From positions 1 through 11,193 of the forward strand of contig DATLJF010000003.1 of the NCBI GenBank assembly GCA_035539015.1: a stretch of DNA of 11,193 nt, read 5' to 3'. Positions 1 to 7,087 of this stretch are shown piece by piece. Each line of letters opens with the position of its first letter. Position 1 is the first letter of the stretch. This DNA is from Stenotrophomonas_A sp035539015 (lineage in GTDB: Bacteria; Pseudomonadota; Gammaproteobacteria; Xanthomonadales; Xanthomonadaceae). Position numbers and translations under genes: made by a program. The notes beneath the pieces are model-generated. The model ran no database searches and was not told the DNA's origin. It was given only the letters and a program-made list of their open reading frames with translations.

Positions 1-598
1 GCTCATCGTTGCGTAGCGCCGAGAAGGTGCCGCGCTCGCTTTCCGGCACGCTGGGGTGGCGCATGCTCAGGCCACGCACGTGCGCTTCGTAGATCACCGT
101 GTGCTCCCACGGCACCTGCGGGCGACGATCCTGGCCCCAGGTAAAGGCCGGGTCGATCACCGCGCAGCGCGGCATGAAGGCGGCGCTGTCGCGGCGGTCG
201 AAGCTCAGGTCCTTGTCCTTGTGCCCCAACGTATAGCCAAACAACTGCGGCGCCCACTTGAGCTGACCGACGATCTGCTTGGCGTACGGGTCCAGCAGCA
301 GCTTGTTCGGATTGAAACGATGGCCGGCATCCGGCGCGTAGGGGCCATACACGCGATAGCCATAACGCTGGCCAGGCCGGGCGTCGGGCAGGTAGCCGTG
401 CCAGACCTCGTCGGTGTACTCGGGCAGCACGATGCGCTCGGTCTCGCGGTTGCGCTCGTCGAACAGGCACAGCTCGACCTTGGTGGCGTTGACCGAGTAC
501 AGCGAGAAGTTGACGCCCAGTCCGTCCCAGGTTGCGCCCAGGGGAAACGGGCGGCCTTCGCGGATGCGCGAGCGTTGGGTCAGTTTGCGCGGCGGCAT
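1..598 (-). CDS. glgX: Glycogen debranching enzyme GlgX (isoamylase type), N-terminal part only
   Basis: The frame stays open to the left edge, giving the first 199 codons of a protein that is usually about 650-720 residues. It hydrolyses alpha-1,6 branches of limit-dextrin-like glycogen in the cytoplasm, releasing linear maltooligosaccharides (in this setting, substrate for TreY). Visible parts are an N-terminal CBM48-type beta-sandwich (about residues 15-110, with GVNFSLYS and a YGYRVYGPY segment) and the first strand of the GH13_11 barrel with the family signature VIYEAHVRGLSMRHP (residues about 168-182). The catalytic Asp/Glu/Asp lie beyond the window, so activity cannot be judged. The start is well fixed: an in-frame TAG lies four codons upstream and overlaps an AGGGAG ribosome site five bases before ATG. 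It begins 25 bases after the DUF2934 gene stop and is the last visible gene of the operon. The alternative name TreX fits the same family. Confidence 0.95.
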   Translation of the reverse strand, partial: MPPRKLTQRSRIREGRPFPLGATWDGLGVNFSLYSVNATKVELCLFDERNRETERIVLPEYTDEVWHGYLPDARPGQRYGYRVYGPYAPDAGHRFNPNKLLLDPYAKQIVGQLKWAPQLFGYTLGHKDKDLSFDRRDSAAFMPRCAVIDPAFTWGQDRRPQVPWEHTVIYEAHVRGLSMRHPSVPESERGTFSALRNDE

Positions 599-603
599 GC
601 GCG

Positions 604-609
604 CTCCCT
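604..609 (-). promoter_or_regulatory. Ribosome binding site of glgX
   Basis: The minus strand reads AGGGAG followed by five bases and ATG. The site overlaps an in-frame TAG (608-610), which rules out any longer glgX start. glgX therefore has its own strong initiation signal, unlike the overlap-coupled genes upstream. Confidence 0.75.
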
Positions 610-623
610 ACAGAAGAGATTCG

Positions 624-797
624 TCATTCGGTGGCGTTGGGGGGTTCGTGGTCTTCGGCGGCGGCGCGGATTTCCGCATCCACCAGGCGCTCGGCCATGC
701 TCCAGTGGCGCAGTTCCTGGCCATCGGGGCGGCCTTCGGCCTCCCAGATTTCCTCGGCCAACTGGCGGATGCGCGCTTCGCGTTGGTTGGAATTCAT
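624..797 (-). CDS. Small DUF2934-family protein, function unknown
   Basis: This is a 57-residue, highly charged, probably helical cytoplasmic protein with no signal peptide, membrane segment or cysteine. The core, residues about 8-36, reads as RIRQLAEEIWEAEGRPDG followed by a conserved-looking HW and AE pair (H31, W32, A35, E36). This matches my memory of DUF2934: R-I-x-x-x-A-x-x-x-W-x-x-x-G-R-P-x-G, then HW-x-x-AE. The C-terminal tail (about 45-57) is acidic and polar. The start at 797 is chosen for an AGGGA site eight bases upstream; a longer in-frame reading running back to 1031 only shadows treY. It begins four bases after the treY stop and 25 bases before glgX. A small gene of this kind occupies the same slot in the Pseudomonas cluster, so a role linked to glucan/trehalose metabolism is inferred from position only. 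No enzymatic motif is visible. Confidence 0.82.
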   Translation of the reverse strand: MNSNQREARIRQLAEEIWEAEGRPDGQELRHWSMAERLVDAEIRAAAEDHEPPNATE

Positions 798-801
798 TCG
801 C

Positions 802-3393
802 TCAATCCCTGCAAGACAGCCACACTGCCACCGGGCTACGTGCAAGCAGCGTCGAGAGCGCCACGCGCCGACCGCGATGTTCGATATCGCGCTGTTCGAG
901 CACGTCGCGCCAGCGCCCCGGCGGGCACGGCAGCGCTGCCTGGCCCCAGCGCTTGGCGGGCAAGGCCAGCGTGGATGCGCCAGCGTCGGCACCCAGGCGG
1001 GTGACCGCGACCAGCAGTTGCTGTTCGCCATCGCTGCGCGAGAACGCCAGGACGCGTTCGCCGGCGCCGGCCAACGGCTGGTAGGTCCCGCCGACGAACA
1101 GGCCGGGATGTTCGGCGCGCACCCGCAGCAGGCGCGCGATCAATTGCGCCTTGACCGCGCCATCAGCCCAGTCGTGCAGCAGCGTCGGCCAATCGCGGCG
1201 ATCATCGAGCCAGCGCTGGCGCAAGCCGTAGTCCACTTCGCGACGATTGTCTGGGTCCACCAGCGACAGGTCCCACCCTTCGGTGCCTTGATACAGATCG
1301 GGCACGCCGGGGACGCACAGGCGCAGGCAGGTCTGGGCCAGGCTGTTGCGTGCGCCGGGTACGGCGAGATGGCGCATCGCCCGCTGTAGCGCGCGGCGCA
1401 GTGGCAGGCCACCGCGCGTGGTCAGCACGCTGTCGATGAACGCCTGCACGCGCTGTTCGTAGGCCGGCTGGGGATCGAGCCAGCTGCTGCGCAGCTTGGC
1501 CTCGCGCAGGGCCTTCTGTTGCCATTGGCCCAGCCGCGCGGCATAGGCCTGCAAGGCATCGGCGGCATCCACGGCCAGGTCGCACGGCCACGCGGCGACC
1601 ATCATCTGCCACAGCATCGCAGCGTCGCCAGGCTCGGGGGCGGCCACCGCCAGGCCGCTGGCCAGCGCGTCGAAGGCGCGCACCTGGTCGCGCCACCAGG
1701 CTGGCAGTTCCGAAAGCACGGCCAGGCGCATCCGCACATCCTCGCCACGCTTGTGGTCGTGGGTGGCGGTGGCGAGCAGCGCACGCGGGTATTGGCGTGC
1801 ACGCTTGCGGCACGCTTCGTGGAACTCGGCCGCGGTCAAAGCAAAATGATCCGGATCGCTGCCGACTTCGTTGCGCGACAACAGCACGCCATGGCGATAG
1901 AACGCGGTGTCTTCGACCGCCTTGGCATTGAGCGGCGCGGACAGTTGCTCGAAGCGCCGCCGCAGCACCCGGCGCAGCGCGACCTGGACGCGGTCTGCGC
2001 CGCTGTCGTCGCGCAACCAGCGGGCCATGGCCTCCAGCGCCGCCACGCTGCCCGCCGGTTGGCCGACGCAGGCACGTTCCAGCGCGCCCTGCAGATTCGC
2101 CAGGCCCGCTTGGTCGAGGCCGCCGGAGCCGGCGTAACTGCGGTAGACCGGGTATTCGCGCAACAGGCAGGCCAGCGCGCGCGCCAGCATCTGCGGGCTG
2201 AATTCGCGCGTGGCAGGGTCCAGCCGGGCCAGTGCCATCTGCGCACGCACGGTGCGAATGAACTCGGCCTGCAGCGGCCCGCGCAGGATTTCCTCGCGTG
2301 CTTGCCGCTGCTCCTGGCCGAAATCGCCACTGCGGCCACTTTGCGCGCGCCACAGCTGGCGCAGTGGCTGCCGGCCGCCGCGCGCATGCAGCAGGCCGCC
2401 GACCTGGTCCATGAAGTCGTAGCCCGTGGTCCCGTCACATTGCCAATCGCTGGGCAGGCTTTCGTCCGGCGCGAGGATCTTTTCCACGTACAGCCCCAAG
2501 GTGCCTGGAGCCAGGCCGCGGCGGCGCCCGGCCAGGTCCAGCCGCGCGCGCAGGCGGCGCAGGTAACCAGCGGGGTCGGCCAGGCCATCGATGTGGTCGA
2601 TGCGCACACCGTCCAGGTGACCTTCGGCCGCCAACCGCAGCGGCAAGGCATGCACGGCATCGAACACCGCCGGCAATTCCACCCGCAGTGCGATCAGCGA
2701 GGTGATGTCGAAGAAGCGCCGGTAGTTGATCATGTCGTTGCCGACCCGCCACCATGCCAGGCGATACGGCTGGCGCTCGATCAGGCGCAGCAGGCGCGGG
2801 TCGCCGGCGCTGGCCTGCGCGTTGAGTTCGTCGACCCATTCACGCAGGGCCGCAGGCGACAGCGAGGGCAGCGTCTGCGGACGCAGCGGGAATGGCTGCT
2901 CGTGGTGGCGCAATTGCACCTGGCCATGCGGATCGAACTCCAGCCGCAGCACCCCGGCGGCGACTGCCTCGGCGCAGGGCCGGTCCAGTACCGGTAACCA
3001 GAGCTGGCCGTCGTGGCCTGGCGCACGCCAGTCCAGGTCGAACCAGCCGGCGTGGCGACTGCGGCGGCCGTGGCGTAGTACATCCCACCACCAGGCATTG
3101 CCGGGATGGGTGGCCAGGTGATTCGGCACCAGGTCCAGGATCAAGCCCATGCCCAAGCCGCGCGCACGCCGCGACAAGGCGACCAAGGCTTCCTCGCCGC
3201 CGAGCTCGGGGTTGACCCGGGTCGGATCGATGCCGTCGTAGCCGTGGGTTGAGCCCGGCACGGCGGTGGCGATCGGCGACAGATACAGGTGGCTGACACC
3301 GAGCGCGGCGAAGTACGGCAGGCGCTCGGCGGCAACACGCAGGTCGAAGCCGGCATGCAATTGCAGGCGCACGCTGGCGCGCAGGGCGGTCAT
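802..3393 (-). CDS. treY: Maltooligosyltrehalose synthase TreY (GH13_26)
   Basis: Cytoplasmic intramolecular transglucosidase (EC 5.4.99.15) that converts the reducing-end alpha-1,4 bond of maltodextrins to alpha,alpha-1,1, giving maltooligosyltrehalose. The 863-residue protein opens directly with the barrel (about 10-100, LYLSPI, GYDGIDP and DLVPNH motifs). Next come YRRFFDI (224-230) and the nucleophile region GVRIDHIDGL with D266. The acid/base is E304 in YVEKIL, and the third carboxylate is D546 in THDHKRGEDVR. PGVPDLYQGTE (695-705) is near the C-terminal part of the barrel, and a beta domain ends the chain. A long helical insertion (about 340-540) is normal for TreY. The ATG overlaps the malQ stop by four bases (ATGA) and has GGAAGG six bases upstream; the longer in-frame reading to 3828 lies inside malQ. 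Length and catalytic residues look complete. Confidence 0.97.
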   Translation of the reverse strand: MTALRASVRLQLHAGFDLRVAAERLPYFAALGVSHLYLSPIATAVPGSTHGYDGIDPTRVNPELGGEEALVALSRRARGLGMGLILDLVPNHLATHPGNAWWWDVLRHGRRSRHAGWFDLDWRAPGHDGQLWLPVLDRPCAEAVAAGVLRLEFDPHGQVQLRHHEQPFPLRPQTLPSLSPAALREWVDELNAQASAGDPRLLRLIERQPYRLAWWRVGNDMINYRRFFDITSLIALRVELPAVFDAVHALPLRLAAEGHLDGVRIDHIDGLADPAGYLRRLRARLDLAGRRRGLAPGTLGLYVEKILAPDESLPSDWQCDGTTGYDFMDQVGGLLHARGGRQPLRQLWRAQSGRSGDFGQEQRQAREEILRGPLQAEFIRTVRAQMALARLDPATREFSPQMLARALACLLREYPVYRSYAGSGGLDQAGLANLQGALERACVGQPAGSVAALEAMARWLRDDSGADRVQVALRRVLRRRFEQLSAPLNAKAVEDTAFYRHGVLLSRNEVGSDPDHFALTAAEFHEACRKRARQYPRALLATATHDHKRGEDVRMRLAVLSELPAWWRDQVRAFDALASGLAVAAPEPGDAAMLWQMMVAAWPCDLAVDAADALQAYAARLGQWQQKALREAKLRSSWLDPQPAYEQRVQAFIDSVLTTRGGLPLRRALQRAMRHLAVPGARNSLAQTCLRLCVPGVPDLYQGTEGWDLSLVDPDNRREVDYGLRQRWLDDRRDWPTLLHDWADGAVKAQLIARLLRVRAEHPGLFVGGTYQPLAGAGERVLAFSRSDGEQQLLVAVTRLGADAGASTLALPAKRWGQAALPCPPGRWRDVLEQRDIEHRGRRVALSTLLARSPVAVWLSCRD
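806..810 (-). promoter_or_regulatory. Ribosome binding site of the DUF2934 gene, inside the treY 3' end
   Basis: The minus strand reads AGGGA, eight bases, then ATG at 797. The site lies within the last codons of treY, and the treY stop (804-802) falls between site and start. This supports the short 57-residue reading over longer upstream starts. Confidence 0.65.
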
Positions 3394-5330
3394 GCCGTGC
3401 CTTCCGCGCCGGCCCCAGCGCCGTGGCGGGCATCTGCGAAGGCGCTCAACGCTTGCTGCAGCGGCTCGGCAGGCAAGGGCTGCGGCAGCCGGCGGCGCCA
3501 ATTGGGATGGGTCGCAACGGTACCGGGCAGGTTCGGTTGTTCGCTCAGCGCCAGGGCATCCTCGGCCGGCAGCAAGGCCAACGCGGCCGGCGCGCGAGCG
3601 CTGTAGCGCAGGGCATCCAGCCACAGTTCGCCATCGTCCAGGCCCTGGCTCTCGCAGGCCGAGCGCAATTCGGCCACGGCCTGGCGCCGTGCGGTGCGCT
3701 CCTGGCGCAGTTGCGCCGCGCTGCCGAGGCCCAGGCGCTCGCGCCAATCGAGGTCGCGCGCGGCACGCCAGCCACACAGGGTGGGCAAGTCGTGGGTGGT
3801 GGTCGTGGCCACCGCCTGTTCGCGCCAACGCGCCGGTGGCAGGAAACGGCCGTCAGCATCACGGTTGAACAGCAGCACATCGGTGCCCAGCACACCGCGT
3901 GCAGCCAGGCGGTCGCGGAAGCCGGGCGGCACCACCCCAAGGTCTTCGCCAATGACGATGGCGCGGTGGCGCCAGGATTCCAGTGCGAGCAGGTTCAACA
4001 GGTCCTGTAGCGGATAGCGGACATAGCCGCCCTCGCCCGGCCCAGCGCCCGCCGGCACCAGCCACAGGCGCAGCAGGCCAAGGATGTGGTCGATGCGCAA
4101 GCCGCCGCGGTCGCGCAGCACCGCGCGCAGCAAGGCGATGAAGGGCGCGTAGCCGGTCTCGCGCAAACCGCGCGGCGAATAGCTGCCGATGCCCCAGACC
4201 TGGCCGGCCGGATTGAAGGCATCGGGCGGTGCGCCGAGCACCAGCCCGGACAACGTCGCCTGCGGCCAGGCTGCCGCTTCGGCGCCGGCCGGGTCGAAGC
4301 CCACCGCCAGGTCGGCGATCAGGCCGATACCCAGGCCGCGCTCGCGCGCTTCGCGTTGCAGCCCGCTCCAGCTGCGGTGGGCCAGCCACTGCGCGAACAG
4401 GTGCAGGCCGGGATCTTCGTGGCCGTGGTCGCGCGCGGCGAAGCTCGCGTACTCGGCCAGCGCAGTGCCACCTGTTTCCCGGAAACGCAGGAAGTCAGCA
4501 TGGGCCGCGCTATCAGCAGCATCGAATCGATCGTGCAGGGCGCCGATCCACTGCCACTTGGCCGCGCTGCTGGCCGCCCAATCGATCCACGGCTGCGCCT
4601 GCAAGGCGGCGAACTGCTCGCGTAGCGCCGGCATCGCATCGAGCGCGGCATGCGCCGCGGCCCCAAGCACATGCGTGGGCGCGGCCTGCAATGGGTCCAG
4701 GAACCGCCGGTCGCTGGGCGAATAAGGGCTGTAGATGCCGGCGCGCCCGCGCGGCGCGTGCACCGGGCTCAGGGCCAGCGCGTCGGCCCCGGCATGGGCG
4801 ATGTGCCGCAGCCAGTCGGCGACACCGGCCACATCGCCGATACCGGCATCGTCCTCGCTGCAGGCCGAGTACACCTGCAGCGCCAAGCCCCAGGCACGCG
4901 GGCGGCTGGAGCGGCAGGCATCGGCGACCTGCCAGCAACGCATTGGCGCCACCGCCACGCACTGGTCCTGGCTTGCCCACGCGAGCCGCCAGTAACCCGG
5001 CGTGGCGGGTGCCAGCGCGCGCCCATCGTCATCGAACACGCTGTCCTGTACTTGCCCGTCCTCGCCGTGCCAACGACACGCCGCGCCAGGCGTACCGCGC
5101 ACGCTGAGCCACTCGCCCACGCACACGGTCAGCAGTGGCGCGACCGCCGGCGCAGCAGCCAACTGGCGCAGGCTTTGGCGACAGTGGCGCTCGTCATCGG
5201 CGCGCAAACCCAGGCCGGCCAGCAGTGCGCGCAAGGTATCCGGCGCAACGCGGCGCGGCTGTTCGGCCACATCCACCCAATCCACCAGCAGGCCCGCCGC
5301 TTCGGCCAGCGCATGCAGGGTCGCGGTCAT
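3390..5330 (-). CDS. malQ: 4-alpha-glucanotransferase MalQ (amylomaltase, GH77)
   Basis: Cytoplasmic disproportionating enzyme (EC 2.4.1.25) that moves maltooligosyl units between alpha-1,4-glucans and releases glucose. Here it probably rebuilds the short oligomers left when TreY/TreZ trim chains from the end. It has 646 residues and is of the longer, E. coli-like type: an N-terminal region (1-140) comes before the barrel, which starts near LQVYSACSEDDAGIGD (151-166). Other family marks are IYSPYSP (199-205) and NPAGQVWG (373-380). The catalytic set is D414 (LRIDHILGL), E462 (IGEDLG) and D514 (TTHDLPT). Their spacing of 48 and 52 residues equals that of E. coli D448/E496/D548. The C-terminus ends in an Ala/Gly-rich tail. 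The start overlaps the treZ stop (ATGA, 5327-5330), with a modest GAGG ribosome site seven bases upstream. The treY start overlaps its own stop in the same way. Confidence 0.97.
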   Translation of the reverse strand: MTATLHALAEAAGLLVDWVDVAEQPRRVAPDTLRALLAGLGLRADDERHCRQSLRQLAAAPAVAPLLTVCVGEWLSVRGTPGAACRWHGEDGQVQDSVFDDDGRALAPATPGYWRLAWASQDQCVAVAPMRCWQVADACRSSRPRAWGLALQVYSACSEDDAGIGDVAGVADWLRHIAHAGADALALSPVHAPRGRAGIYSPYSPSDRRFLDPLQAAPTHVLGAAAHAALDAMPALREQFAALQAQPWIDWAASSAAKWQWIGALHDRFDAADSAAHADFLRFRETGGTALAEYASFAARDHGHEDPGLHLFAQWLAHRSWSGLQREARERGLGIGLIADLAVGFDPAGAEAAAWPQATLSGLVLGAPPDAFNPAGQVWGIGSYSPRGLRETGYAPFIALLRAVLRDRGGLRIDHILGLLRLWLVPAGAGPGEGGYVRYPLQDLLNLLALESWRHRAIVIGEDLGVVPPGFRDRLAARGVLGTDVLLFNRDADGRFLPPARWREQAVATTTTHDLPTLCGWRAARDLDWRERLGLGSAAQLRQERTARRQAVAELRSACESQGLDDGELWLDALRYSARAPAALALLPAEDALALSEQPNLPGTVATHPNWRRRLPQPLPAEPLQQALSAFADARHGAGAGAEGTA

Positions 5331-7087
5331 GGTCGCGCCTCGCGCCAGGCGATGAAGCCGTCCACCGGCAACATCCGCCGCGCGGTATCCACGTGCTCGG
5401 CCAGCAGCAGACACTGTTCGCCCACCGGCATCGGCACCGCGGCCGGGCCGAAGTTGAAGGCCACGTGCCAGTCGCCCTGCGGCAATTGCCAGCCCGCCGC
5501 CAGCGCGCCCTCGCCCAAGCGGCGCACCGGCAAGGGCCGCGCCTGGGCCAGGCCGGGCACCAGCCAGCGGCGGCGCAAGGCCAGCAGATGGGCGAACCAC
5601 TTCGACCAGCGTTCGCCCTCGCCTTCATCGGCTTCGTCGATCGGGGTGTGCGAGGCGCGGAAAGTCGCCTCGGCATTCGGATCGGGAATATGCGCGCGCA
5701 CCGCCGGATCGCTGAAGGCAGCGAACTTGGCGAACTCGCGGCGGCGGCCGTCGCGCACGATGTCGTCCAACGGCGGATCGAAATCGGTAAAGAACAGGAA
5801 CGGCTGGCGCGCGCCCCAAGGCTCGCCCATGAAGAACAACGGGATCATCGGCGTCAGCGCCGTCAGCGCCAGCGCCGCCCGCAGACGGGATGCAGGCACC
5901 AAGGTGCGCAGGCGTTCGCCCAGGGCGCGGTTGCCGATCTGGTCGTGGTTCTGCGCGAACACCACGAAATGGTCGGGTGAAACATCCGCGCTCGGCTCGC
6001 CACGTACGTGGCCACGCGCGTCGCGCTCGCCCTGGAACGCAAAACCCTCGGCCAGCACGCGTGCCAGGTGCGCGGTGGGGTCGTCGGCGAACGCCGCGTA
6101 GTAGCCCTCGGTCTCGCCGGTCAGCAACACATGCAGCGCGTTGTGGAAATCGTCATTCCACTGCGCGGTATAGCCGCGGGCCAGCAACGAGGCCTGGTTG
6201 CGTTCGTTCTCCAGCACCAGGTGGACGTGGCGCGGCGCCGGGATCGCCGCGGCGATGGCCTCGCGCAACTGGTCGAGGAAGGTCTCCGGCACGATCGCGT
6301 GGACCGCATCCAGGCGCAGGCCATCGAAGCGATACTCGCGCAGCCACATCAAGGCGTTGTCGATGAAGTAGCGCTGCACCGCGGGCTGGCGGAAATCGAT
6401 CGCCTCGCCCCACGGCGTGGGCGCATCGTCGCGGAAGAACCCGGGCGCGTACTGATGCAGGTAATTGCCGTCCGGGCCGAAGTGGTTGTAGACCACGTCC
6501 AGCAGCACGCTCAGGCCTTGCGCATGGGCCGCGTCGACCAGGGCCTTCAGCTCCTGGGGCGAGCCATAGGCGGCGGCCGGCGCATACGGCAGCACGCCGT
6601 CATAGCCCCAATTGCGTTGCCCGGCGAACTGCGCCACCGGCATCAGCTCGAGCATGGTGATGCCCATCGCCGCCAGTTTGGGCAGTTGTTCGCGCAACCC
6701 GGCACAGCCGCCGCAGGCGCCCAGGTGCACTTCGTAGATGACCGCCTCGCTCCACGGCCGGCCCTGCCAGCCGTGTGTCTGCCAGGCAAACGCCACCTCC
6801 AGTACCGCGCTGGCGCCGTGCACGCCATCGGGCTGCCAGCGCGACGCGGGATCGGGTACCGGCGCGGCGGCGTCGAAGCAGAATCGATAGCGCGTGCCGC
6901 TGTGGGCAGCGGCTTCTACGAAGAAGTAGCCGCCCGGCTCTGGCTGCATCGGCAGCCGCAGCGCCTCCAGCACCAGCTCGGCACTGCGCGCGCCTGGCGC
7001 CCATACCCGGAAGCCATAGCTGCCCGGCGCCGTCTCCCAGGCACCCAAGGGTCCGGGGGGCGCAAGCGCCGCGGGTGGCGCGCTCAT
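5327..7087 (-). CDS. treZ: Maltooligosyltrehalose trehalohydrolase TreZ (GH13_10)
   Basis: Cytoplasmic hydrolase (EC 3.2.1.141) that cuts the alpha-1,4 bond next to the trehalose end of maltooligosyltrehalose, releasing trehalose and a glucan shortened by two glucoses. The 586-residue length fits the family. An N-terminal CBM48-like domain (about 18-100, YGFRVWAPGA) precedes the barrel at VIYEVHLG (116-123). Family motifs are RNWGYDGVLPYAP (158-170) and DVVYNHFGPDGNYL (197-210). The likely nucleophile is D260 in DGLRLDAVHAI, the acid E293 in LVLENERN, and the third carboxylate D382 in QNHDQIGNR. FFMGEPWG (418-425) is also typical. QNHDQIGN with the RNWGYDG block separates it from GlgB, and it lacks the TreY THDHKRGED motif. 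ATGA overlaps occur at both ends, with glgB and malQ. Its ribosome site is weak (GCGGG, seven bases upstream), so initiation probably depends on translation of glgB. Confidence 0.96.
   Translation of the reverse strand: MSAPPAALAPPGPLGAWETAPGSYGFRVWAPGARSAELVLEALRLPMQPEPGGYFFVEAAAHSGTRYRFCFDAAAPVPDPASRWQPDGVHGASAVLEVAFAWQTHGWQGRPWSEAVIYEVHLGACGGCAGLREQLPKLAAMGITMLELMPVAQFAGQRNWGYDGVLPYAPAAAYGSPQELKALVDAAHAQGLSVLLDVVYNHFGPDGNYLHQYAPGFFRDDAPTPWGEAIDFRQPAVQRYFIDNALMWLREYRFDGLRLDAVHAIVPETFLDQLREAIAAAIPAPRHVHLVLENERNQASLLARGYTAQWNDDFHNALHVLLTGETEGYYAAFADDPTAHLARVLAEGFAFQGERDARGHVRGEPSADVSPDHFVVFAQNHDQIGNRALGERLRTLVPASRLRAALALTALTPMIPLFFMGEPWGARQPFLFFTDFDPPLDDIVRDGRRREFAKFAAFSDPAVRAHIPDPNAEATFRASHTPIDEADEGEGERWSKWFAHLLALRRRWLVPGLAQARPLPVRRLGEGALAAGWQLPQGDWHVAFNFGPAAVPMPVGEQCLLLAEHVDTARRMLPVDGFIAWREARP

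Noticed and set aside
3..470. 155-codon minus-strand open frame near the left edge
   Set aside because: It is out of frame with glgX, whose frame gives clear CBM48 and GlgX signature sequence over the same bases. The product is an Arg/Pro/Ala-rich shadow.
624..1031. 135-codon version of the small gene with a longer N-terminus
   Set aside because: The extra 78 residues overlap the treY 3' end in another frame and look like shadow sequence. The 57-residue form has a proper ribosome site and holds the whole DUF2934-like core.
1519..2997. 492-codon plus-strand open frame opposite treY
   Set aside because: Mirror-register shadow of treY. The sense strand carries all the TreY catalytic motifs.
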